Shown piece after piece: positions 29,737 through 39,156 of a stretch of DNA of 64,000 bases. The DNA comes from ChocPot-Mid sp043804925 (GTDB taxonomy: Bacteria; Bacteroidota; Ignavibacteria; Kapaibacteriales; UBA2268), in NCBI GenBank assembly GCA_043804925.1, contig JAZDIP010000044.1, forward strand, positions 29,865 through 93,864, in the 5' to 3' direction. Position numbers and translations under genes: made by a program. How positions within the stretch are numbered: position 1 is the first letter of the stretch; each line of letters begins with the position of its first letter. The notes beneath the pieces are model-generated. The model was not told the DNA's origin. It saw only the letters and a list, made by a program, of their open reading frames with translations, and made no database searches.

Positions 29737-30276
29737 TTAAAGTTGGCTTCTGTATTGTACTACATAATTCAGGTAATTTTTTGCAGTATCATTTATCCTG
29801 TCCAATTCCTGGGTTGTAAGTTCTTTAACTATCTTGGCAGGGATACCTGCAACAAGCGTGCCTTCCGGGACGACAAAATTTTCTTTAATCAGCGAACCGG
29901 CGGCTACCATTGAATAAGAATTTACGATACTCCCATCGAGCAATATGGAACCTGTTCCAATCAGGCAATTATCATGCAAAGTCGTTCCATGCAATTTTAC
30001 GCCATGTCCGATAGAAACATTATTGCCTATTATCAATGGATTCGTTTCGTGAGTAACGTGGAGCATGCAAAGGTCCTGAATGTTTGTTTGTTTGCCAATC
30101 CTGATAAAATTAACGTCTCCCCTAATAACCGTATTGTACCAAATTGAACAGTCTTCGCCTATCTCTACGTCTCCGATTATCTTGACTCCTTCACAAATAA
30201 AAACACTGGGATGTATTTGGGGTGTTACACCATTGTACGTTATTATACTTCCATTTTGGCCTGTTTCGAGCCGCAT
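29737..30276 (-). CDS. Gamma-carbonic anhydrase family protein
   Basis: A 179-residue left-handed parallel beta-helix protein made of hexapeptide repeats (G-D-V-E-I-G, I-I-G-N-N-V, L-I-G-T-G-S). The zinc-ligand pattern of gamma-class carbonic anhydrases is present: H-V-T-H-E-T (about 74-79) and S-I-G-H-G-V (about 88-93), plus R-G-D-V for trimer salt bridges. Likely reversible hydration of CO2, although some members are inactive or act as acyltransferases. Cytoplasmic. Probably co-transcribed with yicC and possibly with the lipoprotein gene upstream (57-base gap). Confidence 0.9.
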   Translation of the reverse strand: MRLETGQNGSIITYNGVTPQIHPSVFICEGVKIIGDVEIGEDCSIWYNTVIRGDVNFIRIGKQTNIQDLCMLHVTHETNPLIIGNNVSIGHGVKLHGTTLHDNCLIGTGSILLDGSIVNSYSMVAAGSLIKENFVVPEGTLVAGIPAKIVKELTTQELDRINDTAKNYLNYVVQYRSQL

Positions 30277-30333
30277 CGCAATTCTTTTAATTTATTTTAC
30301 AATATAAAATTTATAAATATAATAAAATTATCT

Positions 30334-31572
30334 TTACCATGGAATAAATTTTTTCATCGGAGTTTCATCAATTCGTAAAATTTGTACTTTTTCAGCCCCT
30401 CCAAACAAAATATGCCTGTTTGGAGAAACCAAAGGTTGCAAATTTAGTATAGGTGCTTCCGAAAGTGATAAAACATTTTCAAGAAATCCGTTTTTTCTCA
30501 TAAAATACACCCCGGATGCTTCTTCATCTGAGCCAATAAATGCAATTATATTTTCAGCAATCATCAAGGGAGATGTTATCGAAACTTCGATGTATTTATC
30601 CCAAACCTTTTTCCCGTATTTGTTAAATACAGTAACCATTGAAACCGGCTTACCCATGCCGCTGTTGTATGCCACAATATATAAATTATCATCTGTATCA
30701 ACGGATAAAAATCTTGGCAGAAGTGACAATTCCTTTTTCCACTTAATCTGTCCTTTGTCATTAAGGCAATAAATGGCGGGATATTTCTCCTCACCAATGA
30801 CTTCAAGGCAGATTACATAGATTTTATTATTGGAAAAAACGGGGGGCTTGATAATTCGTGAATTTTTAAAATATTTTTTCCATTTTTCTTTGCCTTTTGA
30901 ACTCAAAAACAGAAGTGTATCTGTTTCTCCAAATAAGTTTTTGGTTAGAGGTAAAATGATATTTCCTTTTTCATCGGCAGGGAAATATTTTAATATGGCT
31001 GAGTTATATCTTTTTTCCCAAATAATTTTACCATCGAAATTATATTTTGAAATCTTGCCATCTGATGAAGCGGTAACGATTCCATCATTGACTGCAAGCA
31101 AATCGGAAAAAGTAACAATGTCTTGGGCTGAGATTTTATTAAAATACTTTTTCCATCTTAATTTTCCTTTAATTGAAAATGAATAAAGCTTGCCGGCATT
31201 ATCAATCACATAAATATTTTGTTTCGGGTCGGCACACATACCGGCTGAAGCAACATTGTCAGAATCCAACTTAACATGCCACTTCAGTTCACGATTGTCA
31301 AAAAAGATAATTTCTCCTTCAGAAGAAGGAAAGACAATTTTATAACCTGATAGAGCAAGGAGTGGAGCTATTGCTCCTCCAGTAAATGCTGAATCATAAG
31401 AGTCAACAAAATATATTTGCCTGTAAAAATCACCGAATCTTTCGTAAGAATTATTCCTCGAAAAACCTCCATAGATGTTTACCGGTTCTCCTTCTAGCAA
31501 CACTTCTTTCTCACAGGAAATAAGAAGAAGCAATACAATCACCGAAAAAACAATTTGACAGCATTTATTCAT
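30334..31572 (-). CDS. PQQ-propeller-like lipoprotein
   Basis: Start chosen so that the signal peptide (M-N-K-C-C-Q-I-V-F-S) begins the protein; the frame is open 27 bases further upstream. The lipobox L-L-I-S-C lies about 17-20 residues in, so this is a lipoprotein. The rest (about 412 residues) is a beta-propeller with about seven repeats of the pattern I/G-x-L-R/K-W-K-K-x-F, as in PQQ-binding-like or BamB-like propellers. The catalytic residues of PQQ dehydrogenases are not apparent, so a scaffold or binding role is more likely. No essential partner is next to it. Confidence 0.75.
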   Translation of the reverse strand: MNKCCQIVFSVIVLLLLISCEKEVLLEGEPVNIYGGFSRNNSYERFGDFYRQIYFVDSYDSAFTGGAIAPLLALSGYKIVFPSSEGEIIFFDNRELKWHVKLDSDNVASAGMCADPKQNIYVIDNAGKLYSFSIKGKLRWKKYFNKISAQDIVTFSDLLAVNDGIVTASSDGKISKYNFDGKIIWEKRYNSAILKYFPADEKGNIILPLTKNLFGETDTLLFLSSKGKEKWKKYFKNSRIIKPPVFSNNKIYVICLEVIGEEKYPAIYCLNDKGQIKWKKELSLLPRFLSVDTDDNLYIVAYNSGMGKPVSMVTVFNKYGKKVWDKYIEVSITSPLMIAENIIAFIGSDEEASGVYFMRKNGFLENVLSLSEAPILNLQPLVSPNRHILFGGAEKVQILRIDETPMKKFIPW

Positions 31573-31672
31573 ATTTAAAAAATTCAAAGATAAATTCACA
31601 ATAATATTCTGACAAAAATAAGACAGATTTTAGTAAAATCAGAGCATAAAATAATATTTATATCTCTTTCAT

Positions 31673-33985
31673 TCACTTATTCACAATCACTTTCAGAGTT
31701 TCTGTCTTCTCAGCATTTAAAATTCGGATTAGATAAATTCCATTAGGGACATTCGAGCAATCCCATGTCAGAATACCATTATACTCATTTTGCTTTTCAA
31801 TTGTAATTCTATCTTTTCCTGCAACTTTTGTACCATAAACATCGTAAACCGCAACATCATCATTTTCAATATCCAAGCTCGTATTCCAATTAATTAGTGA
31901 ACTAACAATGTTAGTTGCAGGGACGGGGTAAGGATGTGTTGCAAAAGAATTATCGTAATTCTCTATTTGTCCTTCCACTGATGTCTCTGTTTTTGGTGTA
32001 ACTTTAACCGGGTAAACATCCGAATACTCAATCCATATAAGTCCTGATGATTCTCTTAGTTTTTGCCTAACTACAGTTGCATAAAAAATTGTGTCATTTG
32101 ACCATGCACCGGGTTGAAATTGCAAATTAGATAATTTTACTTCCTTCCATTCAGGAAAATTACTTTGATAATTAATGCTTGAGTAGGTCTTGTGTTTATG
32201 ATTATCGAAAATAAATAATTCTTTTTGATACTTCATGCAAGAAACGGAATTAATTTTTGCCGTATCAGTTACAGTAAAAATTTTATTAAATATTTTTGTT
32301 TGACTGTTAAAGTAAAAAAAGTTTGTTGTATAAAAACTATCAATTTTTGTACGTGTACGGATTATGAAGTCATTGACATCCCAAATAACAGTGCCTGGGA
32401 AATCACCTTCTAATACATACTGTTCCTCTGTCATCCAATTTTCCCCTAAATCGGTTGATTCCATTATATAAATAGTCGAACTATCTCTTGGTTCTGTGTC
32501 ACTGTAATTTTTGCTGTCTTTTGCAAAAGCTTGTAAATTATTATCAGTATTAACTTTGATATTAAGTATACTTGTTGAATCAATCCAATATGTTTTAATT
32601 GGATTAAATTTTGAATCATATTGAATAAAGAATGTTAAATCCCATAGGAAGGGGACACAATATGCAATATATGCAGTGTCCACTTTTTCAATATTTAAAC
32701 CATACTTATAAAAGCAGTAGGAATGCCATTTATAAAATCCACCGGTAAAAGTTTCACCGAAATCTGTTGTTAACATAAAATTCCTATCCTTAGTGGAATC
32801 GGATAAAGTTATTCCATCGTTATGTGATATAGCATATCCAAAACCGGTGGAATCCAAATAAAATCCGTTTATATCCTTCATGTTTTTAATTAAAGTATCG
32901 GTAAATACCTGAGGTTTCCATGTAACACCGGCGTCGTTTGTCTTAAAAATCTTTAAACCATTCGACATAAATCCAATTTGACTGTCCAGCCATTTAAGGA
33001 TTTTTGAGTCTCTTTTCATTACATTAGACTTTAATATCCAGGTTTCGCCTCCATTTGTCGAGATGTAAATAGTTTTATCGGGACCAACGGCAATTATATG
33101 TTCATTATCAATAAACTCAAATTCATAAATTATCGGATTTACAAATCTATCTATGGAATCTGTACTGACCTCAATCTTTTGTAAATCCTCATCAATTCTA
33201 AAGAAATCTATCCAAGATACCCTCCAAGAGGAATGATATTTAATTTCCAGATTGTATATTTTGTTATTATGAACTTGATAAATGTTGATATTATTCGCAA
33301 CTTTTACAAACCCATCTTTCGGATTTTCGGTTTCATACAAGTTGTTTTGAAGATTTGCATATAACTTCCCGTCTTTACTTCTTAATTCAGAAGCTATTGT
33401 ACCATACATAGCAATTACAATTTCATCAGCTTGAAAATTATTTTGAATATCGAGCGAAATGATAGTCCCGTTTTTTGTTGGTAAATATAAATTTTCTTTA
33501 AATGCACATAGAGTCCACGATGACCATGAAGTATCGAGAGCTAATGTTTGAATATAATCGAGATTATAATTATAAATATCCAATTGGTCAACTGAAAGTA
33601 AATACAGTTGGCTCCCGTCATCAACTAAATCATTGCAATATCTATTAGCATTTGTTTTTATTATCTGCCAGTTATTTCCATTATCAACCGATTTTAATAA
33701 AAATCCATTGTCGCTAATTGCAAAAAATGAATTATCCACATATATCATTTTTTTAATATTTAAACTGTCTTCACAAATTTTTTTCTGTTGCCAGGATTCA
33801 CCTTTATCGGTAGATGATAGAATAATACCATTAGTACCAAAGACGATAACAATTTGCTCATTAAAAGCCACACCATAAAAATCGCAAATCATTCTTTCAA
33901 TATCAAACCGGAAATTATCTTCTGCTGAAACCTGATAACAAGAAGAAAATAAAACCAACAAGATAATTAATCGTTTTAGTAACAT
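31673..33985 (-). CDS. Secreted BNR/YCF48-like propeller protein with T9SS sorting domain
   Basis: Start taken at the ATG 5 bases after GGAG (the preceding ATG, 3 bases earlier, is also possible); the frame remains open 43 codons upstream but without a signal peptide at its beginning. About 770 residues. Signal peptide ends S-A. Several sialidase-type Asp-box/YCF48-like blades are visible: S-T-D-K-G-E-S-W, S-V-D-N-G-N-N-W, S-T-N-G-G-E-T-W, K-T-N-D-A-G-V-T-W and S-T-D-L-G-E-N-W. The last 85 residues (H-P-Y-P-V-P-A to V-N-K) form a T9SS sorting domain. Such proteins are surface beta-propellers; nothing indicates sialidase activity. Confidence 0.8.
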   Translation of the reverse strand: MLLKRLIILLVLFSSCYQVSAEDNFRFDIERMICDFYGVAFNEQIVIVFGTNGIILSSTDKGESWQQKKICEDSLNIKKMIYVDNSFFAISDNGFLLKSVDNGNNWQIIKTNANRYCNDLVDDGSQLYLLSVDQLDIYNYNLDYIQTLALDTSWSSWTLCAFKENLYLPTKNGTIISLDIQNNFQADEIVIAMYGTIASELRSKDGKLYANLQNNLYETENPKDGFVKVANNINIYQVHNNKIYNLEIKYHSSWRVSWIDFFRIDEDLQKIEVSTDSIDRFVNPIIYEFEFIDNEHIIAVGPDKTIYISTNGGETWILKSNVMKRDSKILKWLDSQIGFMSNGLKIFKTNDAGVTWKPQVFTDTLIKNMKDINGFYLDSTGFGYAISHNDGITLSDSTKDRNFMLTTDFGETFTGGFYKWHSYCFYKYGLNIEKVDTAYIAYCVPFLWDLTFFIQYDSKFNPIKTYWIDSTSILNIKVNTDNNLQAFAKDSKNYSDTEPRDSSTIYIMESTDLGENWMTEEQYVLEGDFPGTVIWDVNDFIIRTRTKIDSFYTTNFFYFNSQTKIFNKIFTVTDTAKINSVSCMKYQKELFIFDNHKHKTYSSINYQSNFPEWKEVKLSNLQFQPGAWSNDTIFYATVVRQKLRESSGLIWIEYSDVYPVKVTPKTETSVEGQIENYDNSFATHPYPVPATNIVSSLINWNTSLDIENDDVAVYDVYGTKVAGKDRITIEKQNEYNGILTWDCSNVPNGIYLIRILNAEKTETLKVIVNK

Positions 33986-34258
33986 CATGACTCCTTCAAT
34001 AGTTAAATAATGAACATAATTGATATTTTTTCGTATTAATAACAAAACTTTTTTAAAATTTGTCAAAGATATACTTATATAACACATGAAAACGCAAAAT
34101 GTTACACTTTTTTTCAAAATAATTGTGATTTTTTATAACTTTAACCATATTAACTTAAAATTAACTTGGACTTTGTTAAGTGTTAACATAGCTAAATTAA
34201 TTTGCAACCAATTAATACTATAAATAACAATTTTACAAATAAATATAGAATAAATATC

Positions 34259-35998
34259 ATGAACGAAATTGACTTGAAAATGATAATTACAGGACGATTC
34301 AGAAACCTAATGACGGGATATCCGTTTTTTGTTCAAAATATCTTTATTAAAATTTTAAACCACATCATGCATATAGATGAGATAAATAATATTTTAAAAA
34401 GTAATAGGGATAAATATGGCTTTGATTTTATTGATGAAGTGTTTGAATACCTAGATTTTACATTTAAAATTTCCTATAAAGACAAACTCAAGATTCCTTC
34501 AGAAGGGAAACTGATTATTGTCGCAAATCATCCAATGGGGGGGCTTGACGGTTTGGCTTTACTCAAGGCGGTCAGCGAAACAAGAAAAGATATAAAAATT
34601 GTAGCAAATGATTTATTGCTTAATATCGAAAATCTATCTTCGTTATTTCTTCCGTATGATATTTTCTCTCCTGTTAATCGTTTACGCCAAATTAAAGATA
34701 TTGAAAAATCCTTACTGAATGACGAAGCTGTTATCTTTTTTCCGGCAGCTGAAGTATCAAGGATGTCTCTAAAAGGAATTAGGGATAAAAAATGGTTAAA
34801 CGGACCTGTAAAACTTGCTCAAAAAGTAAATGCAACTGTTCTTCCTATTTTTATTGACAGTAAAAATACTAAATTGTTCTATCTGGTTTCCATGATTGTA
34901 AAAAGATTTTCTATACTTCTTTTAACAAGGGAAATGTTTAAAAAAAGTAAATCTGAAATTAATATAAAAATATCCGACCCAATACCTTCAAATGTTTTTA
35001 ACAGCAATATTATGGACGACAAAACCTTAACAGCGTTGTTAAAAGCTCATGTTTACAAAATTGGAAAAGGCAAAAAAGGTATTTTTAAATCAGAAAAAAC
35101 TATCATCCATCCTGTTGGCATCAAGACACTAAGAAAAGAGTTATACAGCAATAAGTTAATTGGAAGGACAAATGATGATAAAACTATTTTTCTAGTTGAT
35201 AACGACAAATCAGAACATATAATTAGAGAAATATCAAGATTAAGAGAAATTACCTTCAGAAAGGTAGGCGAAGGAACTGGTAAAAAAGCAGATACTGATT
35301 TATATGACAAATATTATAAGCATATTGTTCTATGGGATGATAAAAATCTTGAAATAGCCGGGTCTTATAGAATAGGTTTGGGAATCGAGATTTTGAAAGA
35401 TTATGGCTTTACAGGATTTTATACTTATCGTCAATTTTTATATTCTACGAAATTCTCAAATTATATCGAGCAGGGAATGGAATTAGGCAGGAGCTTTATT
35501 CAGCAAAAGTATTGGAAAAGTGCCGCTCTCGATTATTTATGGCAGGGGATTGGAGCTTTTTTAAGAGAATACCCCTATGTACGTTATCTTTTTGGTACTG
35601 TTAGTATCAGTGATACTTATTCTGACTATGCAAAAGATATTATAATTTATTATTACAAAAAATGGTATGATTATGGGTCGAATCTCAGTATATCAAAAAA
35701 TAAATATATTATTAGTAGGCAGACCGAAGAAGAAATCAGTAAAATATTTACAAGCAATGACCCGGAAAATGATTTCCGGATAATGAAAGACACTCTTAAA
35801 AATATTGGATTTACTATTCCTGTTCTTTACAGAAGATATACTGATATTTGTGAATTTGGAGGTGTTGAATTTTTAGATTTTGGAGTTGACAAAGCTTTTG
35901 GAAATTCAATTGACGGTTTCATTCTTGTAGATTTATCAATGATTAAAAAGGAAAAAAAGGAAAGGTATTACCGTTCGAGAAGTTTAGTAAGTTTGTAA
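34259..35998 (+). CDS. OlsF-like bifunctional acyltransferase (ornithine-lipid type)
   Basis: Start chosen at the first ATG; an in-frame TTG lies 57 bases upstream. About 579 residues in two halves. The N-terminal half is a lysophospholipid-acyltransferase-type domain with the motif N-H-P-M-G-G-L-D-G (catalytic His and Asp) and F-F-P-A-A-E-V-S. The C-terminal half resembles the OlsB-type N-acyltransferase/GNAT fold, with G-M-E-L-G-R-S-F and L-W-Q-G-I-G. This order matches OlsF proteins, in which one chain makes ornithine lipid by N-acylating ornithine and then O-acylating the lyso-product. The substrate here is inferred. Membrane-associated through the acyltransferase half. Single gene. Confidence 0.75.
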   Translation: MNEIDLKMIITGRFRNLMTGYPFFVQNIFIKILNHIMHIDEINNILKSNRDKYGFDFIDEVFEYLDFTFKISYKDKLKIPSEGKLIIVANHPMGGLDGLALLKAVSETRKDIKIVANDLLLNIENLSSLFLPYDIFSPVNRLRQIKDIEKSLLNDEAVIFFPAAEVSRMSLKGIRDKKWLNGPVKLAQKVNATVLPIFIDSKNTKLFYLVSMIVKRFSILLLTREMFKKSKSEINIKISDPIPSNVFNSNIMDDKTLTALLKAHVYKIGKGKKGIFKSEKTIIHPVGIKTLRKELYSNKLIGRTNDDKTIFLVDNDKSEHIIREISRLREITFRKVGEGTGKKADTDLYDKYYKHIVLWDDKNLEIAGSYRIGLGIEILKDYGFTGFYTYRQFLYSTKFSNYIEQGMELGRSFIQQKYWKSAALDYLWQGIGAFLREYPYVRYLFGTVSISDTYSDYAKDIIIYYYKKWYDYGSNLSISKNKYIISRQTEEEISKIFTSNDPENDFRIMKDTLKNIGFTIPVLYRRYTDICEFGGVEFLDFGVDKAFGNSIDGFILVDLSMIKKEKKERYYRSRSLVSL

Positions 35999-36197
35999 AG
36001 TCATAAAGTTTGTAAAGTTTAAAAAATTAATAAAGCATATTAATTGGCATTTATAATAAAAAAAGTGATTATGATATTTTGAGTGTAGAGGAGAACCCGA
36101 AATTCTTTATTCAGGTTTTTCACTCAACACTTGGCAGTTAAAATTCAGCACGAAAACTTAATTATCCATTATCCATTATCAATTTTCAATTTAAATC

Positions 36198-38342
36198 CTA
36201 CTTAACCGGAGTTTCCACCTCGATATTCACTGTTCTACAATAGAATCGTCCTTCAGGAATATCGTTATTGTATAATAGATTTTGCTCACCGTAACCTTTT
36301 GCAGTTGCGTCCTTAATACCAAGCGATTCCAATGTTTTCAAAGCCCTTGCTGCAGATAGCTTCAAATTATATTCATCATCACCTGTTCTGTCTGTATGCC
36401 CCGTAATGTTGACGATAGATTCATTTTTCAATCTTGATTTTATAAAATCAATAATCTTGGAGTTTGTACGAAAAATATCGGCTTTATTGAAATCGAATAG
36501 AATCAAGCTATACTTTTCATATTCAACATCTTTCCGTTTTTCAATTCTTTTCTTAGAAATCGAGATACTGTTAATTTCGATAAACTTCTCCATAGTTGAA
36601 GCACTTTTACTATTTTTGTCCTCGACAAACAGCTTGTAAATAATTGGATAATTGTACTTTGGCATAGTCTTTGGCTCTTTTTCCAAAAACCAGTCAACAT
36701 TGAAAACATCACCTTGATTTTCAAATAATTTTAAAGTCTCATCCATTTGCCTGACACGTACAGACCATTTCTTCAAACCTGCTCCTGTCTTTACTTTTGG
36801 CTTAAACCTAATTACGGGAATATCCGTTATCCTGATTGTGTCAGACATAAACACCGGTTTGACAATTTCGTATTCATCCGAAATCAGTTCTACTCTTCGA
36901 TTCTCCTCGACTTTTTCAAATTGTTCAATTGGAGTAGAGGGTTTGTCCGGCAGGTTACGTGTTTCAATTATCAATCTTTCAGGTTCTATGTTCCATATAT
37001 TCATAAAATATTCTTTAACTGTTTCTGCTCGCCTTTGGGATAAATCCATGTCGTTTTTTTCAGAAGAATAACCATCATTGCAACCCACCAAACGTAATAT
37101 TGCTTTTGGATGTTTCTTCATTCTTGAACCAATAATATTCAATAATTGATAATAAACACCCAAAACAGAATCCTGGAACAATTTGTTCTCATTGAATTCT
37201 TTTGTTTTAAAAAAATTCAGTTTAATATATTTCGGTTGCAAACTTGAAGAGCTTTCCTCGAAAAAGATGTAATTCAAAAGAGGTTGCAATTTGCTCGACA
37301 CAAATTCTTCCACCCGCATAACCGGATAGGGTGTTTCAGTGCCATCGGACTTGACTCCTACCGCATCAATTTCGCAAATCAATTCCTGATGTTTTTGCTT
37401 GAAAATAGTGTCAGTCCTGCTAATTTCAAAAAGGTTTTGAGTAAATCCAACTTCTTCGTTTTGTGTGAATTTCGTTTTTTCCAATCCCTTTTGGAATGTT
37501 TGCGAAGAAATAATGTCAGATTCAATAAATATAGTATCAATATTCCTGATTGTATCGTTTTGAATAATGATTTCCTTTTTAATAGGTGAATATTTTACTG
37601 CTACACCCAATCTCAGTGAATTGGCATTCCATTTATCCACTTCATCCGAACTGACAATTGGCATCATTCCTAACGAATAGAATACTTCGAGTTCAAGAGC
37701 AAACGTTTTCTCTCGGTTCAATGGCAATTCATACGAAATCCCGGGCATCAATGTTAAATTTAATGCTGAAGCTTTATTTATACTGCCTGAAAGCTCATTT
37801 CTCACTCTAAGATGTGAATCGGAACCATCAGGGTAAAGAAATGTGCCGGCATCTGAAGGTTTTGTGATTTTTTCATATTGGCTGTAATCCGATTTAACCA
37901 CAAATCCCGCATGAAGAAACAAATTGATAAAAAAGTCACCAAACACATTATATTTCAAACCTGGCTCAACTCCGGCAGAGGAAAGCGAGGCATCGAGATT
38001 GTGCTCGAATTCTCCTTCAATTGAATTTTTATTATACATTACAGTTGTTTCTTCAATTCGGTTTAATGTACCGCTGTAGTCGAAATAAGATAGTCTCCCG
38101 CTAAATAAAATATTATTTTGTAATGGGAATTCATACAAAGCTCCGAACGAAAAACCTGTTCCTGAGCCGGTTTCATATCCCGGAGAACAACTTGGACAAT
38201 CCGGTAATTTCTTGAAATCAGCACTGTGTTGATTCAAATTAAAATGAGTAAACAACCCGTAGGACACCTTAAGAGAATCATCTTCAGAATAACATTCACA
38301 GACAATTAAAATTGTAAATAATAAAAATAATTTTTTGGGCAT
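36198..38342 (-). CDS. Outer-membrane protein with beta-barrel and two OmpA-like domains
   Basis: A 714-residue exported protein with a signal peptide ending near C-Y-S. Residues about 25-250 look like an outer-membrane beta-barrel/porin-family domain (alternating strands such as Y-G-L-F-T-H-F-N-L and F-I-N-L-F-L-H-A-G-F). Two OmpA/MotB-like peptidoglycan-binding regions follow. The first is near 360-490, with L-S-Q-R-R-A-E-T-V-K and E-E-N-R-R-V-E. The second is near 600-710, with I-T-G-H-T-D-R-T-G and L-S-A-A-R-A. The duplication is unusual for this length class, and the second copy is the better match. Probably anchors the outer membrane to peptidoglycan. Confidence 0.8.
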   Translation of the reverse strand: MPKKLFLLFTILIVCECYSEDDSLKVSYGLFTHFNLNQHSADFKKLPDCPSCSPGYETGSGTGFSFGALYEFPLQNNILFSGRLSYFDYSGTLNRIEETTVMYNKNSIEGEFEHNLDASLSSAGVEPGLKYNVFGDFFINLFLHAGFVVKSDYSQYEKITKPSDAGTFLYPDGSDSHLRVRNELSGSINKASALNLTLMPGISYELPLNREKTFALELEVFYSLGMMPIVSSDEVDKWNANSLRLGVAVKYSPIKKEIIIQNDTIRNIDTIFIESDIISSQTFQKGLEKTKFTQNEEVGFTQNLFEISRTDTIFKQKHQELICEIDAVGVKSDGTETPYPVMRVEEFVSSKLQPLLNYIFFEESSSSLQPKYIKLNFFKTKEFNENKLFQDSVLGVYYQLLNIIGSRMKKHPKAILRLVGCNDGYSSEKNDMDLSQRRAETVKEYFMNIWNIEPERLIIETRNLPDKPSTPIEQFEKVEENRRVELISDEYEIVKPVFMSDTIRITDIPVIRFKPKVKTGAGLKKWSVRVRQMDETLKLFENQGDVFNVDWFLEKEPKTMPKYNYPIIYKLFVEDKNSKSASTMEKFIEINSISISKKRIEKRKDVEYEKYSLILFDFNKADIFRTNSKIIDFIKSRLKNESIVNITGHTDRTGDDEYNLKLSAARALKTLESLGIKDATAKGYGEQNLLYNNDIPEGRFYCRTVNIEVETPVK

Positions 38343-38369
38343 AAAATTAATAAATTCCTCAATATTAAT

Positions 38370-38377
38370 TAAATTTG
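38370..38377 (+). promoter_or_regulatory. Possible -7 element for the HEPN/MNT pair
   Basis: TAAATTTG fits the TAnnTTTG consensus and lies 31 bases upstream of the HEPN ATG. No clear -33 motif. Confidence 0.25.
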
Positions 38378-38407
38378 TATAATTGATTTATATAATAAAA
38401 TATAATT

Positions 38408-38791
38408 ATGGGTTACAAATCAGCAACAGAATGGTTCATGCAAGCTGATTACGACTTGGAAACAGCGAAAGTTATGCTTTCTTCGGGTCGTAATATTTAT
38501 GCTGTTTTCATGGCACATCTTTCAATCGAAAAAGCTTTAAAGGGTTTGTGGGCTGATATTTTCAAAGAAGATGCACCCAAAACTCATAATTTGATATTTC
38601 TTTATTCAAGATTATCAGTTGAGTTACCTGAAGAATTAAAATATATCGTTGATGAATTAAATCAAGTTTCTATTCCAACCAGATATCCCGAAACTTTAGA
38701 TAAGTTATTCAATAGTTATCCAAAAGACAGGACAGAAAAAATTATCACAAACACAGAAAAGGTATTACAATGGTTAAAGACCCGGATTTGA
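38408..38791 (+). CDS. HEPN-domain protein (probable toxin or partner of MNT)
   Basis: A 127-residue all-helical HEPN protein (PF05168-like). It has W-F-M-Q-A-D-Y-D-L-E-T-A-K-V-M-L near the start, then the A-x-x-x-A-H-L-S-I-E-K-A-L-K-G-L-W helix and P-K-T-H-N-L. The end contains R-Y-P-E. A canonical R-x4-6-H RNase motif is not obvious, so nuclease activity is uncertain; some HEPN members of this subgroup are nucleotide-binding partners instead. It overlaps the MNT gene by 22 bases, and the pair is a well-known toxin-antitoxin-like module in which the MNT enzyme often AMPylates the HEPN partner. Confidence 0.85.
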   Translation: MGYKSATEWFMQADYDLETAKVMLSSGRNIYAVFMAHLSIEKALKGLWADIFKEDAPKTHNLIFLYSRLSVELPEELKYIVDELNQVSIPTRYPETLDKLFNSYPKDRTEKIITNTEKVLQWLKTRI

Positions 38792-39117
38792 TAAATTCTA
38801 TTACAAACGAACTTTTGCAACTTTTAAATGAGAGAATATCAGTTGATAAAATTATTCTGTTCGGCTCCTATGCAACAGGCCAAAATACATCAAATAGTGA
38901 TGTTGACTATATTATTACATCAAAAGCATTTCGGAATAAAAACGTGTTCGAAATATCGGACATGACTAAAAACATTGAATACATACTGATAAATAAATTT
39001 CTTTTGCCATTTGATTTGCTTTACTATTCGGATTTGGAATGGGACTTGAGCAATTCTATTCCAATTAACGAAGCAAAAAGACATGGTATTTTACAATACT
39101 CTTCAGATAGCCATTAA
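38770..39117 (+). CDS. MNT-type minimal nucleotidyltransferase, partner of the HEPN protein
   Basis: A 115-residue nucleotidyltransferase of the MNT/pol-beta fold: I-I-L-F-G-S-Y-A-T-G-Q (residues about 23-33) followed by N-S-D-V-D-Y-I-I (metal-binding aspartates, about 38-45). Its start lies within the last 22 bases of the HEPN gene. The HEPN-MNT pair is known as a toxin-antitoxin system; MNT is the antitoxin that modifies the HEPN toxin. No mobile-element genes flank the pair. Confidence 0.9.
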   Translation: MVKDPDLINSITNELLQLLNERISVDKIILFGSYATGQNTSNSDVDYIITSKAFRNKNVFEISDMTKNIEYILINKFLLPFDLLYYSDLEWDLSNSIPINEAKRHGILQYSSDSH

Positions 39118-39156
39118 GCTGATTTTCAAAGAACAAAAACAATTATACTTACAAAT

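Noticed and set aside
36157..36197. ATTATCC-type short repeat before the OmpA gene end
   Set aside because: Only about three imperfect units; too short to call separately from AT-rich spacer sequence.
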